Shown piece by piece: positions 37,053 through 44,336 of a stretch of 64,000 bases of DNA. The DNA lies in NCBI GenBank assembly GCA_965229505.1, contig OZ245881.1:2294001-2358000 (forward strand), read 5' to 3'. Position 1 is the stretch's first letter; the number at the start of each line of letters is the position of its first letter. The notes under the pieces were generated by a model. That model worked only from the letters and a program-made list of their open reading frames with translations. It was not told where the DNA came from and searched no databases. The position numbers and the translations under genes were made by a program. This DNA is from UBA6059 sp040219045 (GTDB lineage Bacteria; Bacteroidota; Bacteroidia; Cytophagales; Cyclobacteriaceae).

Positions 37053-38159
37053 ATGACCGGTTATGATGTAGTTATTGTCGGAGGAGGCACAGCAGGATTG
37101 TTTTTGGCTAGGGAGCTGGGTAGGAAGAAACGGAAAACACTAGTCATTGACAGGAAAGATGATTTATTGAAGTCTTCTTTCAAAACATTGGGGAGTTTTA
37201 TCAACCTGGAAGAATTTGATTTAACCGAAAATGTAGTCGCCCAGAAGCTGCAAGGAGGGGTGTTGTACTCTAAGAGTTTTAGGAGAGCCGTTGAGGGTAG
37301 TGTATACATTCTTGATAAGTCAAAGGTCCATCAAGAGTTATTAGAAGGTGTGAATAGTGAGTACGTTACTATCAAATTGAAAGTTGATATCAAGAAAGCA
37401 GTGCGAGGCGACCAGGGCACTTTCAATGGGGTTATTGATAAAGAGGGGAACGAGTATTCAGGGAAAATATTCGTGGATGCATCTGGCACAAATGGTGTGA
37501 TAAGTAAGCACGTTGGGTTACAGGAAAAAAGAATTAGACATGCCACCGGAGTAGAGTTTAATGTTAAGTACCTCGGGAAACCTACACAAGCACATTTATT
37601 TATCGGTAAACAATATCAGGGCGGTTACGGATGGATTTTTCCATTGCAAGACGAGAGAGCAATTATTGGTTTTGGATCATTTGATAATGCAGTTAGAAAG
37701 GATTTAAAAACGAGATTGAATGCGATATTGGAAACGCCTGTGATAAAAAATCTAGTTGTCAAGGATAATCAAATAGTAGAAGGTGGAAGTATTCCTCTAA
37801 CTCCGGTATTGGAAAAATTTGTTTTGAATAATCTGATCTGTGTAGGTGACAGTGTTTCCCAGGTCAACCCTGTGGCGGGGGAAGGCTATAAGTTTATTTT
37901 TGAATCGGCCGTTATGGCAAGTAAGGCCATTGATACGTCTCTCGCAACAAATGATATTAAAGACCTTTTGACCTACGAATTGGATTGGAAGAATAGATTT
38001 TCAGAAAGCTATAAGCGAGCTAAATTTTTACAAGAAAAAGTGTTTCGGTTTTCTAAAAATGATTTTTTGATGGACGCAGCAATGTTATACCTAAACCTAC
38101 TGTCTGATAATAGGATTTTAAACGCCTTATCCGGGGAATTTACTAGTACGAAAAGGTAA
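37053..38159 (+). CDS. FAD-dependent oxidoreductase, geranylgeranyl-reductase-like
   Basis: 368 residues. The dinucleotide-binding motif VVIVGGGTAGLFLARELG (residues 6-23), VFVDASGTNG-type middle block (KIFVDASGTNGVISKH) and the second FAD motif NLICVGDSVSQVNPVAGEG (about 265-285) match the geranylgeranyl reductase/halogenase-type group of FAD monooxygenase-fold enzymes. The substrate cannot be assigned. GC content is clearly lower than the neighbours. It stands alone just beyond tRNA-Pro, between two direct-repeat copies and before a terminator, which suggests an acquired single-gene insertion. Confidence 0.82.
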   Translation: MTGYDVVIVGGGTAGLFLARELGRKKRKTLVIDRKDDLLKSSFKTLGSFINLEEFDLTENVVAQKLQGGVLYSKSFRRAVEGSVYILDKSKVHQELLEGVNSEYVTIKLKVDIKKAVRGDQGTFNGVIDKEGNEYSGKIFVDASGTNGVISKHVGLQEKRIRHATGVEFNVKYLGKPTQAHLFIGKQYQGGYGWIFPLQDERAIIGFGSFDNAVRKDLKTRLNAILETPVIKNLVVKDNQIVEGGSIPLTPVLEKFVLNNLICVGDSVSQVNPVAGEGYKFIFESAVMASKAIDTSLATNDIKDLLTYELDWKNRFSESYKRAKFLQEKVFRFSKNDFLMDAAMLYLNLLSDNRILNALSGEFTSTKR

Positions 38160-38197
38160 TTTCTCTAGCGTAATAAAAAGCGAACACGGTGGTTTAC

Positions 38198-38283
38198 CCA
38201 AGGTATGTAACTCACAGACCTCACATCAAATTTCCTTTCTCAAACAATCAATGCTGACCTGCGTGACCACAGAGCAGAGGATG
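38198..38283. repeat. Right copy of the imperfect direct repeat
   Basis: CCCAAGGTATGTAACTCACA opens this copy, with the shared core CAAATTTCCTTTCTC and a degraded version of the hairpin seen at 36829-36847. Same orientation as the left copy. Confidence 0.7.
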
Positions 38284-38285
38284 GT

Positions 38286-38310
38286 AAGCCGACCAACGGT
38301 GGTCGGCTTT
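38286..38310 (+). terminator. Intrinsic terminator of the flavin oxidoreductase gene
   Basis: AAGCCGACC (38286-38294) pairs with GGTCGGCTT (38301-38309), followed by TTTCTTGCTTTCT-type pyrimidines. It lies between convergent genes. Confidence 0.7.
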
Positions 38311-38318
38311 CTTGCTTT

Positions 38319-39758
38319 CTAATTCCCTACCGGAGGAGGCCCATCGGGTACAATCCCCTTATAGACATAGTCACCCTTGCGCTCTTTAAACTCTGCTTTG
38401 ACACCCTCACGCAGTTTAGCATCTTCAAATAGATCAACCATGGTCATCGACAATGCTTTGGCTGCATGCCCCATACCTTTATGACCGATCGACATTCCTC
38501 CACAGGCTACTACCGCCCAGCTGTGCCATGGGGTGTCCTTTGGAGCCACAGTTGCCGATAGGCGGATGGTAGGCACCACCCAGCTCACATCACCCACATC
38601 CGTAGATCCACCACGAGGATGCTCGAGCGTCACTTCCATCGGACTGATTTTGGTATCCATACCTACCTGAGGTTTGCCCGTGGCTTCCTGGATAGCTTTG
38701 GCAAAAACTGTTTCTTCTTCGGTGAAGCTTATTTCACCGAGGTATTCGAGGTTAGTTTGAAGCCTCGAAGCTCCCGTGCGGTTGACCAGCACCTCATGCA
38801 CACCTGAGATCAGATTGATCTTATAGTCGACATTGGCCATGATGGATGCACCTTCTGCCATACGCTCTACCTGCTTCCAGACTTTCTCCATTCCTTCGCG
38901 ACTCGTATCCCTTACCCTCGTCCAGATACGGGCATAGTCGGGTACGACGTTGACTACTTTACCAGCGTCCTGGATATGGTAGTGGATGCGCACAGTAGGC
39001 TCGATGTGCTCACGGTACATATTGATGCCATCGGTGTATAGCTCCAATGCATCGGAGGCGCTACGTCCATTCCAGGGGTCACCAGAGGCGTGTGCCGCCT
39101 GCCCGTAGAACTCTACCATGAAGTCGACCAAGGCCAGCCCTTTCTGAACGTTGACTTTCGTCTCCGCACCCGGGTGCCAGTCCATGACAATATCAACATC
39201 GTCAAACAACCCTTCGCGGATCATCCACAACTTCCCAAAATATTTTTCCTCCGCGGGCGTACCGTAGAACCGGACTGTTCCCTGAAGTTCACCTGCTTCG
39301 ATGAGTTCCTTGATTGCGGTAGCGGCACCAAGGGAGGCCACCCCGAAGAGATTGTGACCACAGCCATGGCCGGCACCACCTTCATGAACAGGGTCTTTGT
39401 ACGGAACTGTGTTTTGCGATAGCCCAGGCAGGGCATCAAACTCTCCCAAAATGCCTATAATAGGGCTGCCCGAGCCATACTCGGCTACAAAAGCTGTGGG
39501 AATCTCGGCGACACCTTTTTTGACTGAAAACCCTTGTTGCTCTGCGTAGGCGATCAATGCCTCGGCGGATTGAGTCTCTTGAAAAGCGATCTCTTCGTAG
39601 GACCAGATTTTGTCACTGAGCGCGGTGAGTTCAGTGAACTTTACATCGATCGAGGAAATGACCGCTTGTTTGTTCTTTCCGATTTTGGGCTTCTTCTGCG
39701 CATGCGCTGGCGCCAGCAAAATGAAGCAGCTAAGGATAGGTAGTAGGAAGTTTTTCAT
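38319..39758 (-). CDS. Secreted M20-family amidohydrolase, AbgB-like
   Basis: 479 residues with signal peptide MKNFLLPILSCFILLAPAHAQ. Metal-site blocks: LGEFDALPG, GAGHGCGHNLFG (Cys133, His135), TPAEEKYFG, DWHPGAETKV and DTPWHSW at the C-terminus, so all M20D-type ligands including Cys are present. The dimerisation domain is AAHASGDPWNGRSASDALEL. AbgB-type enzymes hydrolyse aminobenzoyl-glutamate and similar N-acyl amino acids; with a signal peptide this one acts in the periplasm. It is a paralogue of the gene at 6494-8077 but keeps the canonical Cys. It lies downstream of VapC on the same strand. Confidence 0.88.
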   Translation of the reverse strand: MKNFLLPILSCFILLAPAHAQKKPKIGKNKQAVISSIDVKFTELTALSDKIWSYEEIAFQETQSAEALIAYAEQQGFSVKKGVAEIPTAFVAEYGSGSPIIGILGEFDALPGLSQNTVPYKDPVHEGGAGHGCGHNLFGVASLGAATAIKELIEAGELQGTVRFYGTPAEEKYFGKLWMIREGLFDDVDIVMDWHPGAETKVNVQKGLALVDFMVEFYGQAAHASGDPWNGRSASDALELYTDGINMYREHIEPTVRIHYHIQDAGKVVNVVPDYARIWTRVRDTSREGMEKVWKQVERMAEGASIMANVDYKINLISGVHEVLVNRTGASRLQTNLEYLGEISFTEEETVFAKAIQEATGKPQVGMDTKISPMEVTLEHPRGGSTDVGDVSWVVPTIRLSATVAPKDTPWHSWAVVACGGMSIGHKGMGHAAKALSMTMVDLFEDAKLREGVKAEFKERKGDYVYKGIVPDGPPPVGN

Positions 39759-39777
39759 AGGATTGATTTAATGATAG

Positions 39778-40152
39778 TTATTCTGATTCTATAATATCAA
39801 TGGCATTTTGAAGCTTCTTGTCAAGTGTCCAAAGCGCTAAATTATTATCTATCGCTGCTGCCAGGATATAGCAATCGATAAGGCCGACACCTTGCGCGTA
39901 AAGCTTGTGCTGGTTAGAAAGCTCACCTGCCTTAATGAAGAGTCGTTGCTCTTCCACCTTGGGCAAATTTTCCCAAAGGGTGGTGACCAGTGATCTTTCG
40001 CGTTTGCTTTTCACTCCTTGCAACAACTCTCCAAATACGGCACTAATCGCGTATACATGATCATTTTTCAGATAGGCTTTAAGCATATCGACAGTATCAG
40101 GATCACTTTTTCTCAAGAAATTAATCCATACAGAAGTGTCGGCTAATATCAT
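39778..40152 (-). CDS. vapC: VapC-type PIN-domain toxin
   Basis: 124 residues. PIN-domain acidic residues are visible: Asp5 in MILADTSVWI, Glu43 in VFGELLQG, Asp96 in GLIDCYILAAA and Asp in LWTLDKKLQ, enough for a magnesium-dependent RNase. In known VapC toxins the target is tRNA or rRNA. It overlaps the antitoxin gene by ATGA (40149-40152). Confidence 0.9.
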   Translation of the reverse strand: MILADTSVWINFLRKSDPDTVDMLKAYLKNDHVYAISAVFGELLQGVKSKRERSLVTTLWENLPKVEEQRLFIKAGELSNQHKLYAQGVGLIDCYILAAAIDNNLALWTLDKKLQNAIDIIESE

Positions 40153-40364
40153 CGATCGCGATTGATCTTTCGTGGGCCGTAAGGTGCAAACCCCTCCCTA
40201 AACACCATTGGCTCCTTGTCAATTTCGTTGATCACATTGTCGATATTGTATTGCCTAAGGTAGGTTTCCAAAGCAATGATGAGACTCTCAGTGATGTTCT
40301 TTCCGCCCGTGGCTTTCTTGACATCTTCGATGAGCTTATCAGGAATAAGTGCAGTTACTTTCAT
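40149..40364 (-). CDS. vapB: VapB-type antitoxin
   Basis: 71 residues. The N-terminal half (MKVTALIPDKLIEDVKKATG, then ITESLIIALETYLRQ) is a ribbon-helix-helix DNA-binding fold; the C-terminal half (VFREGFAPYGPRKINRDR) would wrap the toxin. The start lies just downstream of a repeated operator-like sequence, consistent with autoregulation. Confidence 0.85.
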   Translation of the reverse strand: MKVTALIPDKLIEDVKKATGGKNITESLIIALETYLRQYNIDNVINEIDKEPMVFREGFAPYGPRKINRDR

Positions 40365-40367
40365 GGG

Positions 40368-40407
40368 TATACGATTTAATATACGATGATACGATAGCCG
40401 GTCGTAT
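40368..40407 (-). promoter_or_regulatory. Candidate vapBC operator with iterated ATACGAT boxes
   Basis: TATACGAT occurs at 40368-40375 and 40380-40387, ATACGAT at 40389-40395 and the inverted TCGTAT at 40402-40407, immediately upstream of vapB. Iterated boxes of this kind are the usual binding sites of RHH antitoxins. Confidence 0.6.
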
Positions 40408-40454
40408 TTAGCAAGAATTATGTTGATAGAGTTATAGGGAGAACCTTAATGCCA

Positions 40455-40476
40455 CCGTTTGTGTCTTCACAAACGG
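40455..40476. other. Perfect 9-bp hairpin
   Basis: CCGTTTGTG-TCTT-CACAAACGG lies between the vapB operator and the MITE-like element. No T-run follows, so its role is open. Confidence 0.4.
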
Positions 40477-40510
40477 GTAACCACTTCCAGCTCCGAAAAT
40501 ATTATCAAGT

Positions 40511-40701
40511 GGGGCTGTGCAATAAGTCCAATTGCTTAAAAAATCACAGAATTTTGTTTTGCTTGACATCTCAAATACACCCCTATAATCCCCTCAAGGG
40601 GATAAATTCCGCCCTTGAGGGCGGTTAGGTGGGTGTTGCCTTTCAGTATGTAGAAGATTATTTTGTCCAGCGGGAGCTTAAATGACTAATTGCACAGCCC
40701 C
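40511..40701. mobile_element. MITE-like element with nested palindromes
   Basis: A 191-bp non-coding stretch with terminal inverted repeats: GGGGCTGTGCAATAAGTC at the left and the complement of GGGGCTGTGCAATTAGTC at the right (17 of 18 match). Inside lie two GC-rich hairpins, CCCCTCAAGGGG (40591-40602) and CCGCCCTTGAGGGCGG (near 40609-40624), within a larger imperfect palindrome starting ACACCCC and ending GGGTGT. No transposase or clear target-site duplication was found. It accounts for most of the 511-nt gap between vapB and the BNR gene; 40702-40816 holds nothing recognisable. Confidence 0.65.
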
Positions 40702-40816
40702 TAGAGGAGAAAATTTGGAAGAGTCGTGCGACGAGTTTCTTCCAAAAAGCAAAATAGCTACTGAACCAGTACAACCTCCGTACTATACTCGTCCAACCAC
40801 TACCTAGCACTGAATC

Positions 40817-40849
40817 AAAAAGCCCTACCAGAATCATTCCGGTAGGGCT
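40817..40849 (-). terminator. Intrinsic terminator of the BNR-repeat gene, built from the CCTACCGGAA motif
   Basis: On the minus strand AGCCCTACC pairs with GGTAGGGCT (40841-40849 with 40821-40829) and is followed by TTTTT. One arm plus the loop contains an exact CCTACCGGAA (40837-40846). It lies 27 nt past the stop codon. Confidence 0.85.
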
Positions 40850-40875
40850 CAAATAAGATGGTAGGTAGTCTTGTA

Positions 40876-43800
40876 CTAAGAACCTACTTTCTCTTCTTCC
40901 TTCTCTTTAGGAGCAATGAACGGTGTGTCCTTCTCCTTGATCAATTGGTTGAGTGCAGGCACATCCTTTTGGAGGATTTGATCCGCATCCACTTTGATGT
41001 CCATCCATACTTTGTGCAGGTCATCATAGCGAACCTGCTCTCCATTTGTCAGCGGAGGGATATTATCGTCAATCGTCTCCATCAAATAGTACATTTGATT
41101 GTCTAACTGATTTCTGAAGTTGATCACATCCTGGAAGGTCTCTTGCTTTGGAGAGATTAATCTATTCTCCACATTGCCGATACTCTTTTGTATCTCCTTA
41201 CCCTTTTCGGTGACGTCTTGCATCGACTCGTCATCTCCAAAGCGCTCATTGAGGCCTTTGATCTGACCCCTTACCTGCTGCATCTGAGTCAGATTATTGT
41301 AGATCGCGTCGATTTCAGCTTTGAGCGTTTCCAACATCTGACGCTTCTGTGCATACTGATTGGCTGTGATGGGCTCCCTTGGATCCGGCAATACACTAAA
41401 TGACTGCTCCATTGAGATATCACCATAGGTCATCTTCACCTTGAAATCGCCTGGCGTCACTTTGTAACCAGCCATACCATTACCGCCCCTTGAAGCCATT
41501 ACGCCTTCGGCAGGATCAAAATTTTCAATTCTGAGGTTCCACTCAAGAATATTCATTCCTGTCTCCTTGGAAGCTTTTGCCCACTTCTTATCAGCATCGC
41601 TACTAAAAGAGCGGATCACCTCGCCACTGTCATCCATGATCTCAAAAGTCACAGGGATCGTGTCTTCCTCAGCTACTTCTTTCAGATAATACTTGATTTC
41701 AGCCCCGGAGTATGGGTTTTCACCCATTGGTGGCTGTCTTCTCATTGCGGAGCGCTGAGCAGCGACTACATCTCTTGGTTGGTAGAGATACGCCTCGCTA
41801 TTGGCTACTTCGCTTGATAGTTGATGCAATGGCGTGAGGTCATCCAGTATCCAGAATGCTCTGCCTTGCGTACTGGCCAGCAGATCATTTTGATGAACTT
41901 TTAGGTCTGTAATAGGTGTCATTGGAAGGTTGGACTGCCATCTTTTCCATTGGTTGCCACCATCAAAAGAAACGAACAAACCTCTCTCAGTACCTGCATA
42001 GAGCAAATCCTTCTTCATAGGATCTTCTCGAATCACTCTGAACCAGGCCATATCCTCGATCCCGTTCGTGATCTTCTTCCAGGTCTGACCATAGTCAGTC
42101 GTTTTGTAAGCGTAAGGCGCAAAGTCGCCAAACTTGTATCTGGTGAATGCTACATAGGCCGTAGCGGGATCATGCGATGAAATGTCAATGGCGTTGATCA
42201 TGCCTTCACCGATACCGGGAGGCGTGATGTTTGTCCAGTTATCCCCACCATCTCTGGTGATGTAGACAAGTCCGTCATCCGATCCGGTATAGATCACGTC
42301 CGGTGTGTGCATTGACTCGGACACATAGTAGATGGTTTGGTAGATTTCACCACCGGCACCTTCATTAGTGATAGGGCCACCTCCGGGTCCAAGCTTGGTA
42401 GTATCCGAGCCCGTTAACTCAGGGCTTACTTCTTCCCAGGTAATACCTCGGTCAGTTGATCTTAGCAACATTTGCGCTGCATGATAGATTACGTCGGAGT
42501 TGTGCTGAGACACTAAGATTGGCGCGTTCCAGTTGAAGCGATATTTCTGCTCACTTGATGGCTCGCCAAGACCGTTTTCAGGGTACGCTTTGATGTCTTT
42601 TACTCGGTCTACCTCCAGGTTGTATTCCTGGATGATGCCTTGGTAGCAACCAGCGTACATCAAATTAGGGTTGTTGGGATCAAATGCTACATAAGAGCTT
42701 TCGCATCCACCCACGCCTGAAATCCAATCTTTCCAGCTGATACCATTGCTGAAAGTACGGCTTGGTGTAGCCACAGATGAGTTGTCTTGCTGACCACCAT
42801 AGACCCAATAAGGGAAGCGGTTGTCAGCCGTAACACGATAAAACTGCGCCGTTGGTTGGTTCTTCTGGTCTGTCCATGATTTACCTCCATTGAAGGTGAT
42901 GTTTGATCCACCATCATTGGAGTTGATCATGTTGTTGGGATCATGGGGATTGATCCAGAGATAGTGATTGTCTCCATGAGGTACTCTCACCTGCGTGAAC
43001 GTCTTACCACCATCAATAGACTTATTGAAAGGAGCATTCATAATGTACACTTTGTTCTCATCTACCGGATCAGCGAAGATGTGCATGTAGTACCACGAGC
43101 GTGTTCTGATAATACGGTCAGAGTTAAGCAACTTCCAGCTTTTACCGGCATCATCTGATCTGTAAAGGCCACCTTCATCAGATTCGATTACTGCGAAAAC
43201 TCTATCAGGATTAGCTCTCGAAACGGATACTCCGATTTTACCCATCATGGCTTTAGGAAGACCTTCGGTCAACTCATTCCAGGTGTCACCACCATCTGTA
43301 CTTTTCCAAATACCACTCCCGGGACCGCCACTGCGCGCATACCAGGGTAGTCGCTGATAGTCCCACATCGCCGCATAGAGGATGCGAGGGTTGGTCATAT
43401 CCATGGTCAGATCAACAGCACCAGTGGTGTTGTCGATGAAGAGCACTTTTTCCCAAGACTTACCACCGTCTTTTGTGCGATATACACCACGCTCAGGTGT
43501 CGGATTGTATGGGCTACCCATTGCGGATACGAAAGCCACATCGGGATTATCCGGATGGATACGCACTTGTGAGATGTGCAACGTCTTTTCCAGACCGAGA
43601 TGCTCCCAGGTCTTGCCTTCATCGGTAGATCGGTAAACACCGTCTCCTGAGGTGGTCATTACACCTCGGATGGGTGCTTCACCCATTCCTACGTAGATCA
43701 CATTAGGATCTGACTCTGCTACCGCAACAGCTCCTACAGAGCCGGTTTGGAAGAATCCGTCTGAGACGTTTTTCCAGTTGAGTCCGGCATCTTCTGTCTT

Positions 43801-44037
43801 CCATACGCCACCTCCGGCGGTACCCATGTAGTAGGTATAAGGTTTGCCGACTACACCAGTGGATGTAGTAGATCGACCCCCTCTGAACGGCCCAATGTTG
43901 CGCCATTTCATCTTGTTGTAAAGGGCAGTATCATAGTCTACGGTAGGCGCGGCGGTAGACTTGCCTCTTCGCTGCGCATCGGCGGTGCTGAACATCAGCC
44001 CTACTGCAAGCAGCATCAATAGCATTTTTATTTTCAT
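40876..44037 (-). CDS. Secreted BNR/VPS10-type beta-propeller protein
   Basis: About 1053 residues from the ATG at 44037, which begins the signal peptide MKIKMLLMLLAVGLMFSTADAQ; an in-frame ATG at 44058 adds seven residues. Many BNR/Asp-box repeats of the form S-x-D-x-G-x-T/N-W are seen: KTEDAGLNWKNVSDGF, RSTDEGKTWEHLG, RTKDGGKSWEKV, KSTDGGDTWNELTEG, ITRDGGDNWTNITPP. These build two seven-bladed propellers as in sortilin/VPS10-type proteins. A C-terminal helical region (about 900-1040) follows. Widespread in Bacteroidota and often called a glycosyl hydrolase, but no catalytic residues are evident. Confidence 0.85.
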   Translation of the reverse strand: MKIKMLLMLLAVGLMFSTADAQRRGKSTAAPTVDYDTALYNKMKWRNIGPFRGGRSTTSTGVVGKPYTYYMGTAGGGVWKTEDAGLNWKNVSDGFFQTGSVGAVAVAESDPNVIYVGMGEAPIRGVMTTSGDGVYRSTDEGKTWEHLGLEKTLHISQVRIHPDNPDVAFVSAMGSPYNPTPERGVYRTKDGGKSWEKVLFIDNTTGAVDLTMDMTNPRILYAAMWDYQRLPWYARSGGPGSGIWKSTDGGDTWNELTEGLPKAMMGKIGVSVSRANPDRVFAVIESDEGGLYRSDDAGKSWKLLNSDRIIRTRSWYYMHIFADPVDENKVYIMNAPFNKSIDGGKTFTQVRVPHGDNHYLWINPHDPNNMINSNDGGSNITFNGGKSWTDQKNQPTAQFYRVTADNRFPYWVYGGQQDNSSVATPSRTFSNGISWKDWISGVGGCESSYVAFDPNNPNLMYAGCYQGIIQEYNLEVDRVKDIKAYPENGLGEPSSEQKYRFNWNAPILVSQHNSDVIYHAAQMLLRSTDRGITWEEVSPELTGSDTTKLGPGGGPITNEGAGGEIYQTIYYVSESMHTPDVIYTGSDDGLVYITRDGGDNWTNITPPGIGEGMINAIDISSHDPATAYVAFTRYKFGDFAPYAYKTTDYGQTWKKITNGIEDMAWFRVIREDPMKKDLLYAGTERGLFVSFDGGNQWKRWQSNLPMTPITDLKVHQNDLLASTQGRAFWILDDLTPLHQLSSEVANSEAYLYQPRDVVAAQRSAMRRQPPMGENPYSGAEIKYYLKEVAEEDTIPVTFEIMDDSGEVIRSFSSDADKKWAKASKETGMNILEWNLRIENFDPAEGVMASRGGNGMAGYKVTPGDFKVKMTYGDISMEQSFSVLPDPREPITANQYAQKRQMLETLKAEIDAIYNNLTQMQQVRGQIKGLNERFGDDESMQDVTEKGKEIQKSIGNVENRLISPKQETFQDVINFRNQLDNQMYYLMETIDDNIPPLTNGEQVRYDDLHKVWMDIKVDADQILQKDVPALNQLIKEKDTPFIAPKEKEEEKVGS

Positions 44038-44210
44038 AGGATTGTGATTTTTGTTCAAGATAATCGATTGAATTTAGCTTATTAGAGGTGGTTGGACATC
44101 AGTATTTATGCTAATGGTTCATAAGTCATGATGATGGTCTTATTTGACCTATGGCTCAATTATTATATCTCTAAAATGCGTTGATAAAAAAGCTCATTTT
44201 TGGAAAATTG

Positions 44211-44324
44211 ATGGCAGAAATGACTGTTAGCCAAATGAAATTCTGGTCAACCAAGATTAGCCTTAAATTTTTCCGCAGCAAGCCCCTTTTTGCCGTTATT
44301 TTGTCAAATTTGCCCCTCTTTTGA
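44211..44324 (+). CDS. Candidate short leader ORF upstream of thrA
   Basis: An ATG at 44211 opens 37 codons ending TGA at 44322-44324, 12 nt before thrA; an internal ATG at 44235 would give 29 residues (MKFWSTKISLKFFRSKPLF and ten more). It is basic and aromatic, with only two Thr and two Ile, so it is not an obvious threonine/isoleucine attenuator peptide. No terminator hairpin was identified between it and thrA. Translation is unproven. The rest of 44038-44210 shows nothing recognisable. Confidence 0.3.
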   Translation: MAEMTVSQMKFWSTKISLKFFRSKPLFAVILSNLPLF

Positions 44325-44336
44325 AAATATCGAATT

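Noticed and set aside
40658..40852. 64-codon minus-strand frame between the MITE-like element and the BNR gene
   Set aside because: It runs through a terminal inverted repeat and a terminator and has no coding character.
44038..44336. Threonine attenuator or riboswitch before thrA
   Set aside because: No Thr/Ile-rich peptide, no competing hairpins with a T-run and no recognisable riboswitch core were found; only the short ORF is reported.
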